The translations under genes were made by a program, and so were the position numbers. A model generated the notes under the pieces. It did not search any database. It had not been told where the DNA came from and saw only the letters and a list, made by a program, of their open reading frames with translations. This document shows positions 49,220 through 57,966 of a stretch of DNA of 58,094 nucleotides, one piece after another (position 1 is the first letter of the stretch; every line of letters begins with the position of its first letter). Source of the stretch: Bacteroidota bacterium (lineage in GTDB: Bacteria; Bacteroidota; Bacteroidia; Flavobacteriales; Flavobacteriaceae). The stretch spans positions 1 to 58,094 of the forward strand of contig JAHJTN010000015.1 of the NCBI GenBank assembly GCA_018829465.1, in the 5' to 3' direction.

Positions 49220-51853
49220 CTATCTGGGCAACCAACAAACGGCAAAAGGGATTTTTATCACCACCTTTTCGTCAAAAACGCTGCCTTTGAGATCGTTGTA
49301 GAAGAACGCCCTGTAATAAATATATCCAATGGTGCGTTGGCCATAACTGCCTCCTTTGATGCTAACACCCGAGGAGTGCGACCCTGAACTTTGCGTAAAA
49401 AGCGGAGAGGAGGTGTAATTGGTGAAGGTGATTTCGTCATCGTAGTTCACATCTGCATCATTAGGCCAAATTCGCACACTTTTTGATTTTCCCAATGCAT
49501 AGTTTACTTCAAACACCCACGAGTTGTCGTGCTGGTCAACCAAGGCGGGAAGGAGTGCCATTTCTTCGTTTAATTCACCTACGGTCAGATATAAACTGTT
49601 GCCCAATTGGGAATCTATCGGTCTGAAATAGTTCTTTTTTTCGATATCCCCCAATACTTTCAGATGGTCTTTAGCAATTTGATCGCCTTGGTTTGCCGCT
49701 TTTTGAAAAAGCTGTTTGGCATAGGTGACGTCTTTGGACACTCCACCCACACCAAATAGATAAAATTCACCTAAAAGTCTGGTGGCTGTTTTTTCACCTT
49801 TGTCTGATGCTTTTCGATACCATTTTGCAGCCTCTGCCCAATTGTACGATACGCCCGATCCATTGTCATACAGCAAACCTAAGTTGCGCATGGCCCAAGC
49901 ATTACCTTTGTCGGCGGCTTTTTCATACCAAGATTTTGCTTGTGTGTAGTCTTTGTCAACGCCGTAGCCATTGTGGTATAGGAAACCCAGATTGGTCATC
50001 GACTCTGCATCGCCTTTTGCGGCACCTTTTTCAAACCACTCTTTGGCTTTGTAATAATTTGTTTCAACCCCTGTGCCATCTCTGTACATCTGTCCTAAAT
50101 TTCTCATCGATAGTGCGTTGCCGTTATTGGCTGCATCGGTGTACCACGCAATGGCTTGGTCGTAATTTTTAGCAACCCCTTGTCCATTTTCGTACATAAC
50201 GCCTAAGTTATTCTTGGAGACAGATAAATTCTGCTTGGCCGCTTGCTCATACCAATATTTGGCCTCTGCGTAATTTTGAGCTTGTCCTCCCAAACCGTAA
50301 TGATAAATATATCCCACACGGTGTTGGGCATCTGCAATGCCACTTTTGGCTGACGGCAACAACAACGGAAAAGCATCTTCATAGTTCTGTTCGTCATAGA
50401 ATTTTTTACCTAATTCAAAATCACTTTCGGCTATATTTTTGGTTTCTTTCTTTTTGGGAATTTTGTTTTGCTTGTCTTCATTATCTTTCAGATCTTGTTT
50501 ATCTTCTCCTTGACTATTTTTTAAACCATCCGGTTTGTCATTATCTGAAATATCTTTCTTTTGTAGATTGACAGAACCCGACCATTGGCCTTTTTCGTTT
50601 ATGTAGTAGGAACTGTCTTTGTCCACTACATAGGCTTTTCCTTCTGTAAAAGCACCGGCTGAAATGAATTTGGGCTTTATGACGATGCTGTCTCCTTTTT
50701 TGTAGCCCATTAGGTCTTTTTCAAAATATGGCACAGGAGTCTCATTTGCGGATTCGTCCGGATTTTCTTTTTTATCTAAGGGAAAGAAGATAATTCCTGC
50801 TGCCACGGCCGCAACACCTAAAAGACCAAAAGAAGCATATTTAAAGGTGTGATTTTTTGAAGGAGTCCCTTTTTTGTTAATTGCTCTTGGCGAAGATACT
50901 TGGGTAGGTGCAGATTCTGTTTCGGATCGACGCACTTGGGTTGCTTCATAAGTCGGAGTCACCGTTGTTGCCGGTTCTTGGACTATGGTAGCCGATTCTT
51001 TGCCTAGGTTTTTTATGATTTCATCTGTGTTTTGTACCCTTTTGCTCAAATCGCGTTGCAGACATGACATTAGTGTTGCACGCCATTTTTCGGGCAAATC
51101 TTTAATCTTTTCTTCAATGTTTTCTTTGAGAATCTGCTGCGTGATTTGGTTTTGCCATTCAATGGTGGCCGAACTGAATCCGTTGACATCGAATAGCTTT
51201 TGACCGGTGAAAATTTCGTAGGCAATCACCCCAAAACTCCACAAGTCTGTGTTGAGCTTTAAAGGCTCTCCTTTAATTTGCTCGGGTGAGCTATACTGTA
51301 TGGTGCCTCCGGCAAAACTGTTTTGAAAACGCGAGCCCTGTCCGTCTTCGGCCTGTTTGGAAAGGCCAAAATCGGTTATCTTCGGAACAATTGGACCATT
51401 TTTTCTAATGACGACAAGGATGTTACCGGGCTTTAAATCGCGGTGAACCACTTTGTGCTTGTGAAGGTGCGCAATGCCATTGAGCAACTGTAGGGCAATG
51501 TCTTCTCGCTGCTCAAAATTTAAGTTGGGGTGGTTTTTAATAAACTCGGTTAAATTGCCTTCTTGATAATACTGCATGACCGCATAGTCAAAAACACCTT
51601 GAAAAGACTCGAAAGTAAAAACCTCTTCATAGTGTGCTATATTGGCATGTGGCGGCAAATTAGAAATGGCCTCAAATTCCTCTCGGAGTGAGAACTCTTT
51701 GTCGCCTAATCGCTTTACTTCTGAAATTTTAATAGCAACATTTCTGTCCAATACGGTATCGTATGCCTTGTACACGGTGCCGAAGCTACCGCCTCCAACT
51801 TTATCGGTTCGAATGTTAAATTCATAACGCTTGAGGAATTCTTCTTGTTTCAT
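49220..51853 (-). CDS. Transmembrane Ser/Thr protein kinase with Sel1 repeats
   Basis: An 877-residue receptor-like kinase. The kinase domain spans residues ~10-285: GGGSFGTVYKA, Lys42 in AIKIS, VVHRDLKPGN with catalytic Asp139, DFG at 161-163, and GGTIQYSSPEQI. A Thr/Ser-rich linker and one membrane helix (~338-358) follow. Outside lie a WG-like segment (EGKAYVVDKDSSYYINEKG), about seven Sel1-type repeats (NLGVMYENGQGV and similar), and a ~135-residue beta-rich C-terminal domain. Sel1 repeats bind proteins, so this part probably senses a partner such as the SUMF1-like proteins. The PP2C gene follows 168 bp downstream. Confidence 0.93.
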   Translation of the reverse strand: MKQEEFLKRYEFNIRTDKVGGGSFGTVYKAYDTVLDRNVAIKISEVKRLGDKEFSLREEFEAISNLPPHANIAHYEEVFTFESFQGVFDYAVMQYYQEGNLTEFIKNHPNLNFEQREDIALQLLNGIAHLHKHKVVHRDLKPGNILVVIRKNGPIVPKITDFGLSKQAEDGQGSRFQNSFAGGTIQYSSPEQIKGEPLKLNTDLWSFGVIAYEIFTGQKLFDVNGFSSATIEWQNQITQQILKENIEEKIKDLPEKWRATLMSCLQRDLSKRVQNTDEIIKNLGKESATIVQEPATTVTPTYEATQVRRSETESAPTQVSSPRAINKKGTPSKNHTFKYASFGLLGVAAVAAGIIFFPLDKKENPDESANETPVPYFEKDLMGYKKGDSIVIKPKFISAGAFTEGKAYVVDKDSSYYINEKGQWSGSVNLQKKDISDNDKPDGLKNSQGEDKQDLKDNEDKQNKIPKKKETKNIAESDFELGKKFYDEQNYEDAFPLLLPSAKSGIADAQHRVGYIYHYGLGGQAQNYAEAKYWYEQAAKQNLSVSKNNLGVMYENGQGVAKNYDQAIAWYTDAANNGNALSMRNLGQMYRDGTGVETNYYKAKEWFEKGAAKGDAESMTNLGFLYHNGYGVDKDYTQAKSWYEKAADKGNAWAMRNLGLLYDNGSGVSYNWAEAAKWYRKASDKGEKTATRLLGEFYLFGVGGVSKDVTYAKQLFQKAANQGDQIAKDHLKVLGDIEKKNYFRPIDSQLGNSLYLTVGELNEEMALLPALVDQHDNSWVFEVNYALGKSKSVRIWPNDADVNYDDEITFTNYTSSPLFTQSSGSHSSGVSIKGGSYGQRTIGYIYYRAFFYNDLKGSVFDEKVVIKIPFAVCWLPR

Positions 51854-52021
51854 ACTTAGCAGTTTTGTTTAGTTGATGTTAGAGGGATTAAAATTATTAA
51901 AAATTTTAACTCATAAAATACCAACATTTAGGTATTTTTTTAAAAATTTCTTTTATGGAAATTTACATTTTGAAATTTAGCATATTTTTTTAATAAATTT
52001 AACACATCAAACTAACCAACT

Positions 52022-52855
52022 ATGAAATTCATTTTTACAAACATTTTTGCATTGCTGTTTTGCACCCAGATTTTAGGGCAAGTATCTGATGTCAAAATGC
52101 AAGAAATCCTCGACAATTATAAAAAAGAATTTGACAAAGGCACCACTATCATTGGTTGCGGGCATTACATGGACAGTTTTACGTATTTTGCCAAGCAAAC
52201 TGAAAATGCCGGCCTCGATGCAGCACTTTCGCTTTCGGGCAAAACTTTAGGCGACATAGGTTACCAAATCTATCAAAAAAGGCTGTCCAAAGGTGAGCTC
52301 ATTACTTCACATTCCTTATTGCCCACCTTGCAAAATATGCTCGATAAGTTGGCTCGGGAACTGAACAATCCGGATTTAAAATTCACAATGAGCGTATTAA
52401 AAACCAATCAGCCCAATGCTTTTGCTACCATAGGTGGTTATGTGTATGTCACAGAAGGCTTGTTGGATTTTGTGGATACTTATGACGAATTGGCTTTTAT
52501 CATTGGCCATGAAATTGCCCATATACATTACGGACACTCGCGCAGAAAGATTACCAAGATGGCAATTACTGCAGATTTGCTCAACATGACCGGTCTTGAG
52601 GGTTTTACAAACATTGCACTAAATACCAATGGGGTGCTGTCGGCTCCTTTCGATCAAATAGACGAATACGAATCGGACAAACTGGGGTTTGAAATCGCAC
52701 TGAAAGCCGGATATGACAGACACCGTTTTGCCGATTTCTTTAGAAAACTCGCCAAAAACGAAAACAAAACTTTGCTCAATAAATTATCTTCTACGCACCC
52801 TTTTGCATCGGACAGGGAAAATTGTATCAACGATTATATCAAAAACCAAGGATAA
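52022..52855 (+). CDS. Secreted M48-family metallopeptidase
   Basis: A 277-residue peptidase with a signal peptide (MKFIFTNIFALLFCTQILGQ). The zinc motif HEIAH is at residues 163-167, and the third ligand is probably Glu215 in DEYESDKLGFE. The region TNQPNAFATIGGYVYVTEGLL is typical for the BepA/LoiP-type periplasmic M48 enzymes that degrade misassembled envelope proteins. Its stop is directly followed by the ATG of the FHA-ABC gene with no gap, and it diverges from the kinase gene. Envelope quality control tied to the kinase pathway is inferred. Confidence 0.9.
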   Translation: MKFIFTNIFALLFCTQILGQVSDVKMQEILDNYKKEFDKGTTIIGCGHYMDSFTYFAKQTENAGLDAALSLSGKTLGDIGYQIYQKRLSKGELITSHSLLPTLQNMLDKLARELNNPDLKFTMSVLKTNQPNAFATIGGYVYVTEGLLDFVDTYDELAFIIGHEIAHIHYGHSRRKITKMAITADLLNMTGLEGFTNIALNTNGVLSAPFDQIDEYESDKLGFEIALKAGYDRHRFADFFRKLAKNENKTLLNKLSSTHPFASDRENCINDYIKNQG

Positions 52856-55183
52856 ATGCTGCAACTTTTATTTAAAAATCAACCCTTAGATTTTACTGCA
52901 AAACAAGTTTGGCAAATAGGGCGAAGCGGATTTGGTGCCGACATAGAATTGGATGACACCGCAGTTTCTCGTTCGCATGCCTCATTCAAACAGGATCCTG
53001 CCTCTGCGGAAATCAGCGTGAAAGATTTGGGCAGTTCCAATGGTACTTTTGTCAATGGCAAAAAACTCGAACCCAAGGTTTGGGTTTTGCTAAAAGCGGG
53101 TGACCGTGTAGCCGTTTCATCATTTGAGTTTGTGCTTCACAACCCGAATGTAAATCAAACAGCCAAGGACAGAAACCCTGTAAAATCTTCACTGTATGCG
53201 CAACTTCTTGAGCGTGGCAAGATACAGATAGGACGCGCTACCGAAAACCAACTCCTGCTCAACGACCCGACTGTTTCCAGAAAACACGCCGTACTGACTT
53301 ATGAGAACAATTGCTTCTGGATAGAAGATTTAGGATCGGTCAACAAAACTTTTGTAAACGGATTGGAAATACGTTCCAAAACGGAGGTCAAAGAAACGGA
53401 TAGCATCACCATTTCTTTTTTCCGCATTCATTTACAAGAAGGGGTTACAGATTTGCGGGAAACAAGTGCATCTATCAGTGCCGTGGGCATTCAAAAGAAA
53501 TACCCCAACGGCAAAATAGGCCTGCAAACCTTGACCGTAGATGTAGAAAAATCATCTTTTGTGGCCCTCATGGGGCCTTCAGGTTGTGGAAAATCTACGC
53601 TTTTAAAATGTTTGAACGGTGACAATCCGGCAACATCCGGCGAGGTGTTGATTCACGGACTTTCACTGGTAAAGAATTTTCATTTGGTGAAAAAGAAAAT
53701 CGGTTATGTACCGCAAGATGACATTATACACAGAGAACTCTCTGTTTACAAAACCCTATACTTGGCGGCCAAACTCCGCTTGCCGGACGATACCACAGAT
53801 GCAGAAATAGACAGCCGTATCGATAAAGTCATTAAAGACCTCAAACTGGATCAGGATGCTAACACAAACATCAGAAAAGTAAAAGTAGGCAGTTTGTCCG
53901 GTGGGCAGCGCAAAAGGGTTTCTATAGCCGTGGAGTTGCTTACCGATCCTACCATACTTTTCTTAGACGAACCCACTTCGCCTTTAGACCCTGAAACCAT
54001 TGAAAGTTTTTTGCAAAGCCTGCGTGAACTTTCCAAACGAGGGACAACCATCATCATGGTGACGCACAAGCCTGAAGATTTGAATTATGTAGATCAAGTA
54101 ATCTTTTTGGGGGTGCAAGGACATCTTGTTTACAAAGGAGATGCGACCAAGCTCACACAACATTTTGACGCAAAAAACATAGTAGAGGTGTATTCGCAGA
54201 TGAGCGATATTGACAAGGTGAAAATAAAATACAGGAAGCCTTCTGATCAAATTTTCGAAAAAAATCAGACTTCAGACTTAAAACGAGATAAGCCCGATTC
54301 GCTCTTGCTTCAGCTTTTTTGGTTGACCAATCGCTATTTTAAGATAAAGCTTAACGACCGAGAAAATTTGTTGCTGTTGCTCGCACAACCCATCATTATT
54401 GCGTCTTTGGTGTGTTTGGTGTTTAAACAATTTCAATTGGGCGTGCTGTTTTTGGTTGCCATATCCGCCATTTGGTTTGGGGTGAGCAATGCCGCTAAAG
54501 AGATCGTAGGCGAATTGTCTGTTTATAAAAGAGAGCGCATGTTTAACCTGAATCTGCACACCTATATATTTTCAAAATGGTTGGTGCTCTCTCTAATTGC
54601 ACTGATACAAACCCTAATCTTTACGGTTATTATATATTTCAATTTTAAATGGCAAGCATCAGCCGATTTTGAAGACATTTACCTCAGCGGTTTTCTGCCT
54701 TCCTGGATGTTTATGTTTTGGGTTTCGGCTTCGGCCACACTTACGGGTTTGTTTTTGTCCTCTTGGTTTAGCACCACAGAAAAAGTAATGACTGTAGTCC
54801 CTATTGCTTTGATGCCACAAATTATGCTGGCCGGTGTCATGACTAAAATAGACAAACTCCCCATAGAATTGGTCAGCTTCTTTACGCTTGGTCGTTGGGG
54901 CACAGAAGGGCTGGCGCGCATACAAGACAGCCACCACAAAGCCGAGGAAGGCGAAAGCGTCAAAAGCTTGCTCACCACCATACCCGTAAATGGAGAAGAC
55001 ACCACGATGGCCGTTGGGGCTATGGACAGCCTCGATTTGTATAATGCCAAACTTGTTGAAGAAGGGAAAATTATCGGCGATTTTTTCAACAGTATGGATG
55101 CCAATTTGTTGGCCATAGCCGGGCTTAATGTCTTGTTTTATGTACTCATCGTTTTTTCTTTAAAAAAGAAAGACAGTTTATAA
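52856..55183 (+). CDS. FHA-FHA-ABC ATPase-ABC2 permease fusion
   Basis: A 775-residue membrane transporter with two N-terminal phosphothreonine-binding FHA domains. FHA1 spans ~15-95 (IGRSGFGADIELDD, VSRSHASF, DLGSSNGTFVNG). FHA2 spans ~120-192 (IGRATENQLLLNDPTVSRKHA, DLGSVNKTFVNG). The ABC ATPase has Walker A GPSGCGKST at 240-247, signature LSGGQRKRVS, and Walker B TILFLDEPTSPLD. The ABC2 permease (~490-775) has six helices. This is the ABCG-type order. FHA domains would recognise sites made by the divergently encoded kinase, putting transport under phosphorylation control. It combines the roles of Fha, TagT and TagS of type VI systems in one chain. Confidence 0.95.
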   Translation: MLQLLFKNQPLDFTAKQVWQIGRSGFGADIELDDTAVSRSHASFKQDPASAEISVKDLGSSNGTFVNGKKLEPKVWVLLKAGDRVAVSSFEFVLHNPNVNQTAKDRNPVKSSLYAQLLERGKIQIGRATENQLLLNDPTVSRKHAVLTYENNCFWIEDLGSVNKTFVNGLEIRSKTEVKETDSITISFFRIHLQEGVTDLRETSASISAVGIQKKYPNGKIGLQTLTVDVEKSSFVALMGPSGCGKSTLLKCLNGDNPATSGEVLIHGLSLVKNFHLVKKKIGYVPQDDIIHRELSVYKTLYLAAKLRLPDDTTDAEIDSRIDKVIKDLKLDQDANTNIRKVKVGSLSGGQRKRVSIAVELLTDPTILFLDEPTSPLDPETIESFLQSLRELSKRGTTIIMVTHKPEDLNYVDQVIFLGVQGHLVYKGDATKLTQHFDAKNIVEVYSQMSDIDKVKIKYRKPSDQIFEKNQTSDLKRDKPDSLLLQLFWLTNRYFKIKLNDRENLLLLLAQPIIIASLVCLVFKQFQLGVLFLVAISAIWFGVSNAAKEIVGELSVYKRERMFNLNLHTYIFSKWLVLSLIALIQTLIFTVIIYFNFKWQASADFEDIYLSGFLPSWMFMFWVSASATLTGLFLSSWFSTTEKVMTVVPIALMPQIMLAGVMTKIDKLPIELVSFFTLGRWGTEGLARIQDSHHKAEEGESVKSLLTTIPVNGEDTTMAVGAMDSLDLYNAKLVEEGKIIGDFFNSMDANLLAIAGLNVLFYVLIVFSLKKKDSL

Positions 55184-55189
55184 ATATAT

Positions 55190-56056
55190 ATGCGAAAACT
55201 CATCAGTATTTTGGGCTTGCTATTGGTAGTGAGCTCGGTGTTTCAGGCTTGTGGAAAAGAACCCCGATTTATAGGGATTCAGCACGCAAAAATCATTGGT
55301 ATAAAAGATAGTCTGTTGCTTTTTGATTTAGATTATATAGCTTTTAACCCAAACCGGGTTTCGGCGAAACTCAAATCGTCAACTATAGATGTCTATTTTA
55401 GAAAACAGTGGGTAGGAACCGGAACAATACAAGAAACGGTGGCGCTCCCTGCCAACGATACTGTAGCACTGCCTGTAAAATGTACAGTTTCATTGAATAA
55501 GCTGCATGCGTTTTACTCAGAGCTCATTGCAGCAGACAGTGCAGTTTTTGAGCTGAGAGGGCACAATAAAATCGGAATTTCCTTGCTGAGCATCAACAAC
55601 AAAGTGGCTCAGGAAATTCACTTAAACACCAAATCTTATTTTGAAGATGAGGTGAGACGGAGTCTAAACGCGAACCGTGTTTTCAGTGTGCAAAATTTTT
55701 CCATGAGCCGATTTCCGGGCTTGAACGAGTCAGAATTTGAAATGAAGATTTTGATTAAAAACACCTTGCCTATCGACTATGTTTTGGAGGACATGTCACT
55801 TGGTTTTTTTGCGGATTCCGGGGGTGAAAACTTAGCCACTTGGCAATTGCAAACGCCACTATTTCAAAAAGCACTCACGGAAACTTCCTTGCCGGTAAGT
55901 GTAAAAGTGAATCACTTTAATTTGCTTAAAAGTTCAAAACTTTCATGGTTGACTTCGCAGTCGGCCAAGTTCAAATTGGTTGGAAAAATGAAGGTAAATA
56001 TTTCCGGGAAATCTTTTGACATCCCGATAGATGATTTTGTGACTTTTGGAATGTAG
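55190..56056 (+). CDS. LEA type 2-like lipoprotein
   Basis: A 288-residue lipoprotein with MRKLISILGLLLVVSSVFQAC as signal and lipobox (FQA-C). The mature part appears to contain two LEA14/WHy-type beta domains: LLLFDLDYIAFNPNRVSAKL with VYFRKQWVGTGTI, and FEMKILIKNTLPIDYVLEDM with SLPVSVKVNHFN. Such domains often sit on envelope surfaces. It lies 6 bp after the transporter gene, so it may be its partner or cargo, like TagQ beside TagST. Confidence 0.75.
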   Translation: MRKLISILGLLLVVSSVFQACGKEPRFIGIQHAKIIGIKDSLLLFDLDYIAFNPNRVSAKLKSSTIDVYFRKQWVGTGTIQETVALPANDTVALPVKCTVSLNKLHAFYSELIAADSAVFELRGHNKIGISLLSINNKVAQEIHLNTKSYFEDEVRRSLNANRVFSVQNFSMSRFPGLNESEFEMKILIKNTLPIDYVLEDMSLGFFADSGGENLATWQLQTPLFQKALTETSLPVSVKVNHFNLLKSSKLSWLTSQSAKFKLVGKMKVNISGKSFDIPIDDFVTFGM

Positions 56057-56439
56057 ATATTGAATCGACCAACTAATATGTGAGGCTTGTAAGGTGAATC
56101 TTGGGATTTTGAGCCCATTTAAAAAACCTTCAACCCACGAGCGTTGGAAAATTAACCATTAAAGCGGATGGTTTTTTAGGATTCGTTGTCCGTTGCGTGC
56201 AAGTCGGTTTTGAAGGATGTTTGATGGCTATTAGTATTACTGGACACAATCATAAATTGAATGCCCCGAGGATTTGAATTGACGAAAGATAAATTCTGAA
56301 AATTAAGGGCGTAACCTTTATAAACACAAGCTGCATGCTACTGCCACCCGGCTACACCCCGATCGGTCTCGCAACTACACTCCAATCTGTCACCCAACAA
56401 CACCCCGATTTGTCACCCTGAATTTATTTCAGGGTCTTG
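56057..56439. other. Intergenic region without recognised gene
   Basis: 383 bp after the LEA-like gene. No reading frame with coding character was seen. The end (from ~56410) carries TGTCACCCTGAATTTATTTCAGG, an inverted pair CCTGAA/TTCAGG that opens the repeat tract to the right. Confidence 0.5.
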
Positions 56440-56493
56440 CCCCTCGACTGCGCTCGGGGTGACATTCCCCTCGACTGCGCTCGGGGTGACATT
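56440..56493. repeat. Two tandem 27-bp REP-like units
   Basis: Two identical copies (56440-56466 and 56467-56493) of a 27-bp unit with core CCCCTCGACTGCGCTCGGGG, an imperfect palindrome, followed by TGACATT. The core is the same element found singly near 61, 31870 and 57725. Confidence 0.9.
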
Positions 56494-56523
56494 GTCTTCA
56501 GTGAGATGCTGAAACAAGTTCAG

Positions 56524-56638
56524 CATGACAGTTTGGTGGGGTTTAGGATGACAGTTTGGGAGAGTTCAGCATGACAGTTTGGTGAGGTTTAGCAAGACAG
56601 TTTGGTAGGGTTCAGCATGACAAGTCGTTGGGATTCAG
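56524..56638. repeat. Five tandem 23-bp repeats
   Basis: Five head-to-tail 23-bp units of the form CATGACAGTTTGGTGGGGT plus TTAG/TCAG. Units 1-4 differ at a few bases and unit 5 is more diverged. There are no spacers, so it is not a CRISPR array. It abuts the aldo/keto reductase gene. Confidence 0.9.
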
Positions 56639-56650
56639 CGCAAGCTCTTC

Positions 56651-57592
56651 CTACCAAGGCAGTTTTAGGTCTTTGATTTCAGACTGGTATAAATTCTCAA
56701 GCTTCTTTACAAGATCTTTTGAAATCACCCTATCTGAGCTTTTTACATTATTTGTGAGCTGTTCTATATTTACACTGCCGGGGATGACTGTAGAAACGGC
56801 TTCATAAGCCAAGCAAAAGGATAAGGCTATTTGCGCGAGGTCTTCTCCCTGTCCGACCACAGACCTGAGTTGGTTTACCAGTTTGGCTCTGGTTTCAATA
56901 TCATCCTTAGACCATCGACTTCGGATATCATCAAACCGGCTTTCGGCGTCGTATTTACCTGTTAGCCACCCGGAATCGAGCGGAATTTTTACAATGATGC
57001 CAACTTCTTTTTGCCGTGCTTCGTCAAAGCCACGCAAGCTGTCCTGATGGAAGATGTTAAAAAAAACTTCCATCACTTTAGAATTCGTTGTATCCATCAA
57101 CAACTTCATGTCGTCATAGGTGTCCAAAGAAGCGCCATAGGCTTTTATTTTCCCTTCTTCTATCAACTTTTCGAGTATTTCAAAGTGATCGTTTTGGTTT
57201 CCGTCCAAATATGTTGAAGGCGGATTGTGTATGATGAGAGAGTCCACATAATCTACTTGAAGTCTTTTTAAACTGCCCTCCAAAGAGGTTCTGATATAAG
57301 TGGAATCGAAATTTAAAGTACCCGTATGCGTGTGGCCAAATTTGGTATTGATAACGATGTTACTTCTGTCTGTGCCTTTAAGTGCTTTGCCGAGTCTTTC
57401 TTCACCGCTGCCATGTCCGTAGTTTGGCGCAGTATCAAAAAAATTGACGCCAAAATCCAGAGATGCATGCACCAGGTTGATTGCTTCCGCTTCTGTCATG
57501 CTTTTCCAACCCGAATTTTGTCCCAATTGCCAGGCACCAAAACCAATTTCGGAGACGTTTATAGCGCCTTTGAAGTATTTTTTATATTTCAT
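56651..57592 (-). CDS. Aldo/keto reductase
   Basis: A 313-residue NADPH-type TIM-barrel oxidoreductase. It starts with ISEIGFGAWQLGQNSGW and has the catalytic set Asp in FFDTAPNYGHGSGEE (with Tyr), Lys in VINTKFGH and His in DSLIIHNPPS. The C-terminal cofactor motif is STVIPGSVNIEQL. Substrate unknown. The 23-bp repeat tract begins 12 bp after its stop. Confidence 0.93.
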   Translation of the reverse strand: MKYKKYFKGAINVSEIGFGAWQLGQNSGWKSMTEAEAINLVHASLDFGVNFFDTAPNYGHGSGEERLGKALKGTDRSNIVINTKFGHTHTGTLNFDSTYIRTSLEGSLKRLQVDYVDSLIIHNPPSTYLDGNQNDHFEILEKLIEEGKIKAYGASLDTYDDMKLLMDTTNSKVMEVFFNIFHQDSLRGFDEARQKEVGIIVKIPLDSGWLTGKYDAESRFDDIRSRWSKDDIETRAKLVNQLRSVVGQGEDLAQIALSFCLAYEAVSTVIPGSVNIEQLTNNVKSSDRVISKDLVKKLENLYQSEIKDLKLPW

Positions 57593-57720
57593 TTTGCGGA
57601 GATTTAATCGTTGTAAGAGCTGTGTTCAACTAATAAGAGCAGCAAATTCTTTTATACTGTTTGTTGTACGATACATATCCAAGTCCTTGATATAGGTTAA
57701 CAAACGTACGACAAAATACC

Positions 57721-57740
57721 TGCATTGAGCGAAGTCGAAA
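57721..57740. repeat. REP-like repeat, degenerate copy
   Basis: CATTGAGCGAAGTCGAAAT is a variant of the CTTCGACTGCGCTCA element in reverse complement, located in the gap upstream of the aldo/keto reductase gene. Confidence 0.5.
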
Positions 57741-57777
57741 TAAATAACATCCACATTTAAAAAGAACAAAGACTTTG

Positions 57778-57966
57778 TTAGGAAAACCATCCGTAAGGGT
57801 CATTTCTAAAAGCAATTATCAGTACGGTATCCAAGCTGCCGTTCTCATCAAAATCGGTAGAAGTTTCTACTATAATTCTGTTGTTTGTCAGAGAGATAAC
57901 TTTGTAGCTGATGACCATTTCCTCACCAAAATACAATTCGATTTGGTCTCGTCTGTATGTCTTCAA
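57778..57966 (-). pseudogene. Short reading frame, possible gene remnant
   Basis: An open frame of 62 codons with protein-like composition (YFGEEMVISYKVISLTNN, then VLIIAFRNDPYGWF). It lacks an ATG start: the first usable codon is TTG at 57966 and a stop lies six codons further upstream. The C-terminus looks natural. It may be the 3' remnant of a larger gene or a very small gene with a rare start. No family recognised. Confidence 0.3.

Noticed and set aside
49157-49387. Plus-strand frame downstream of the kinase
   Set aside because: It is antisense to the kinase's conserved C-terminal domain and has no start context.
41903-56056. A complete type VI secretion locus
   Set aside because: No sheath, tube, baseplate, membrane-complex or ClpV gene is present. 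Only the regulatory-type components are seen.
56524-56638. CRISPR array from the 23-bp repeats
   Set aside because: Units are contiguous and diverged, with no unique spacers.
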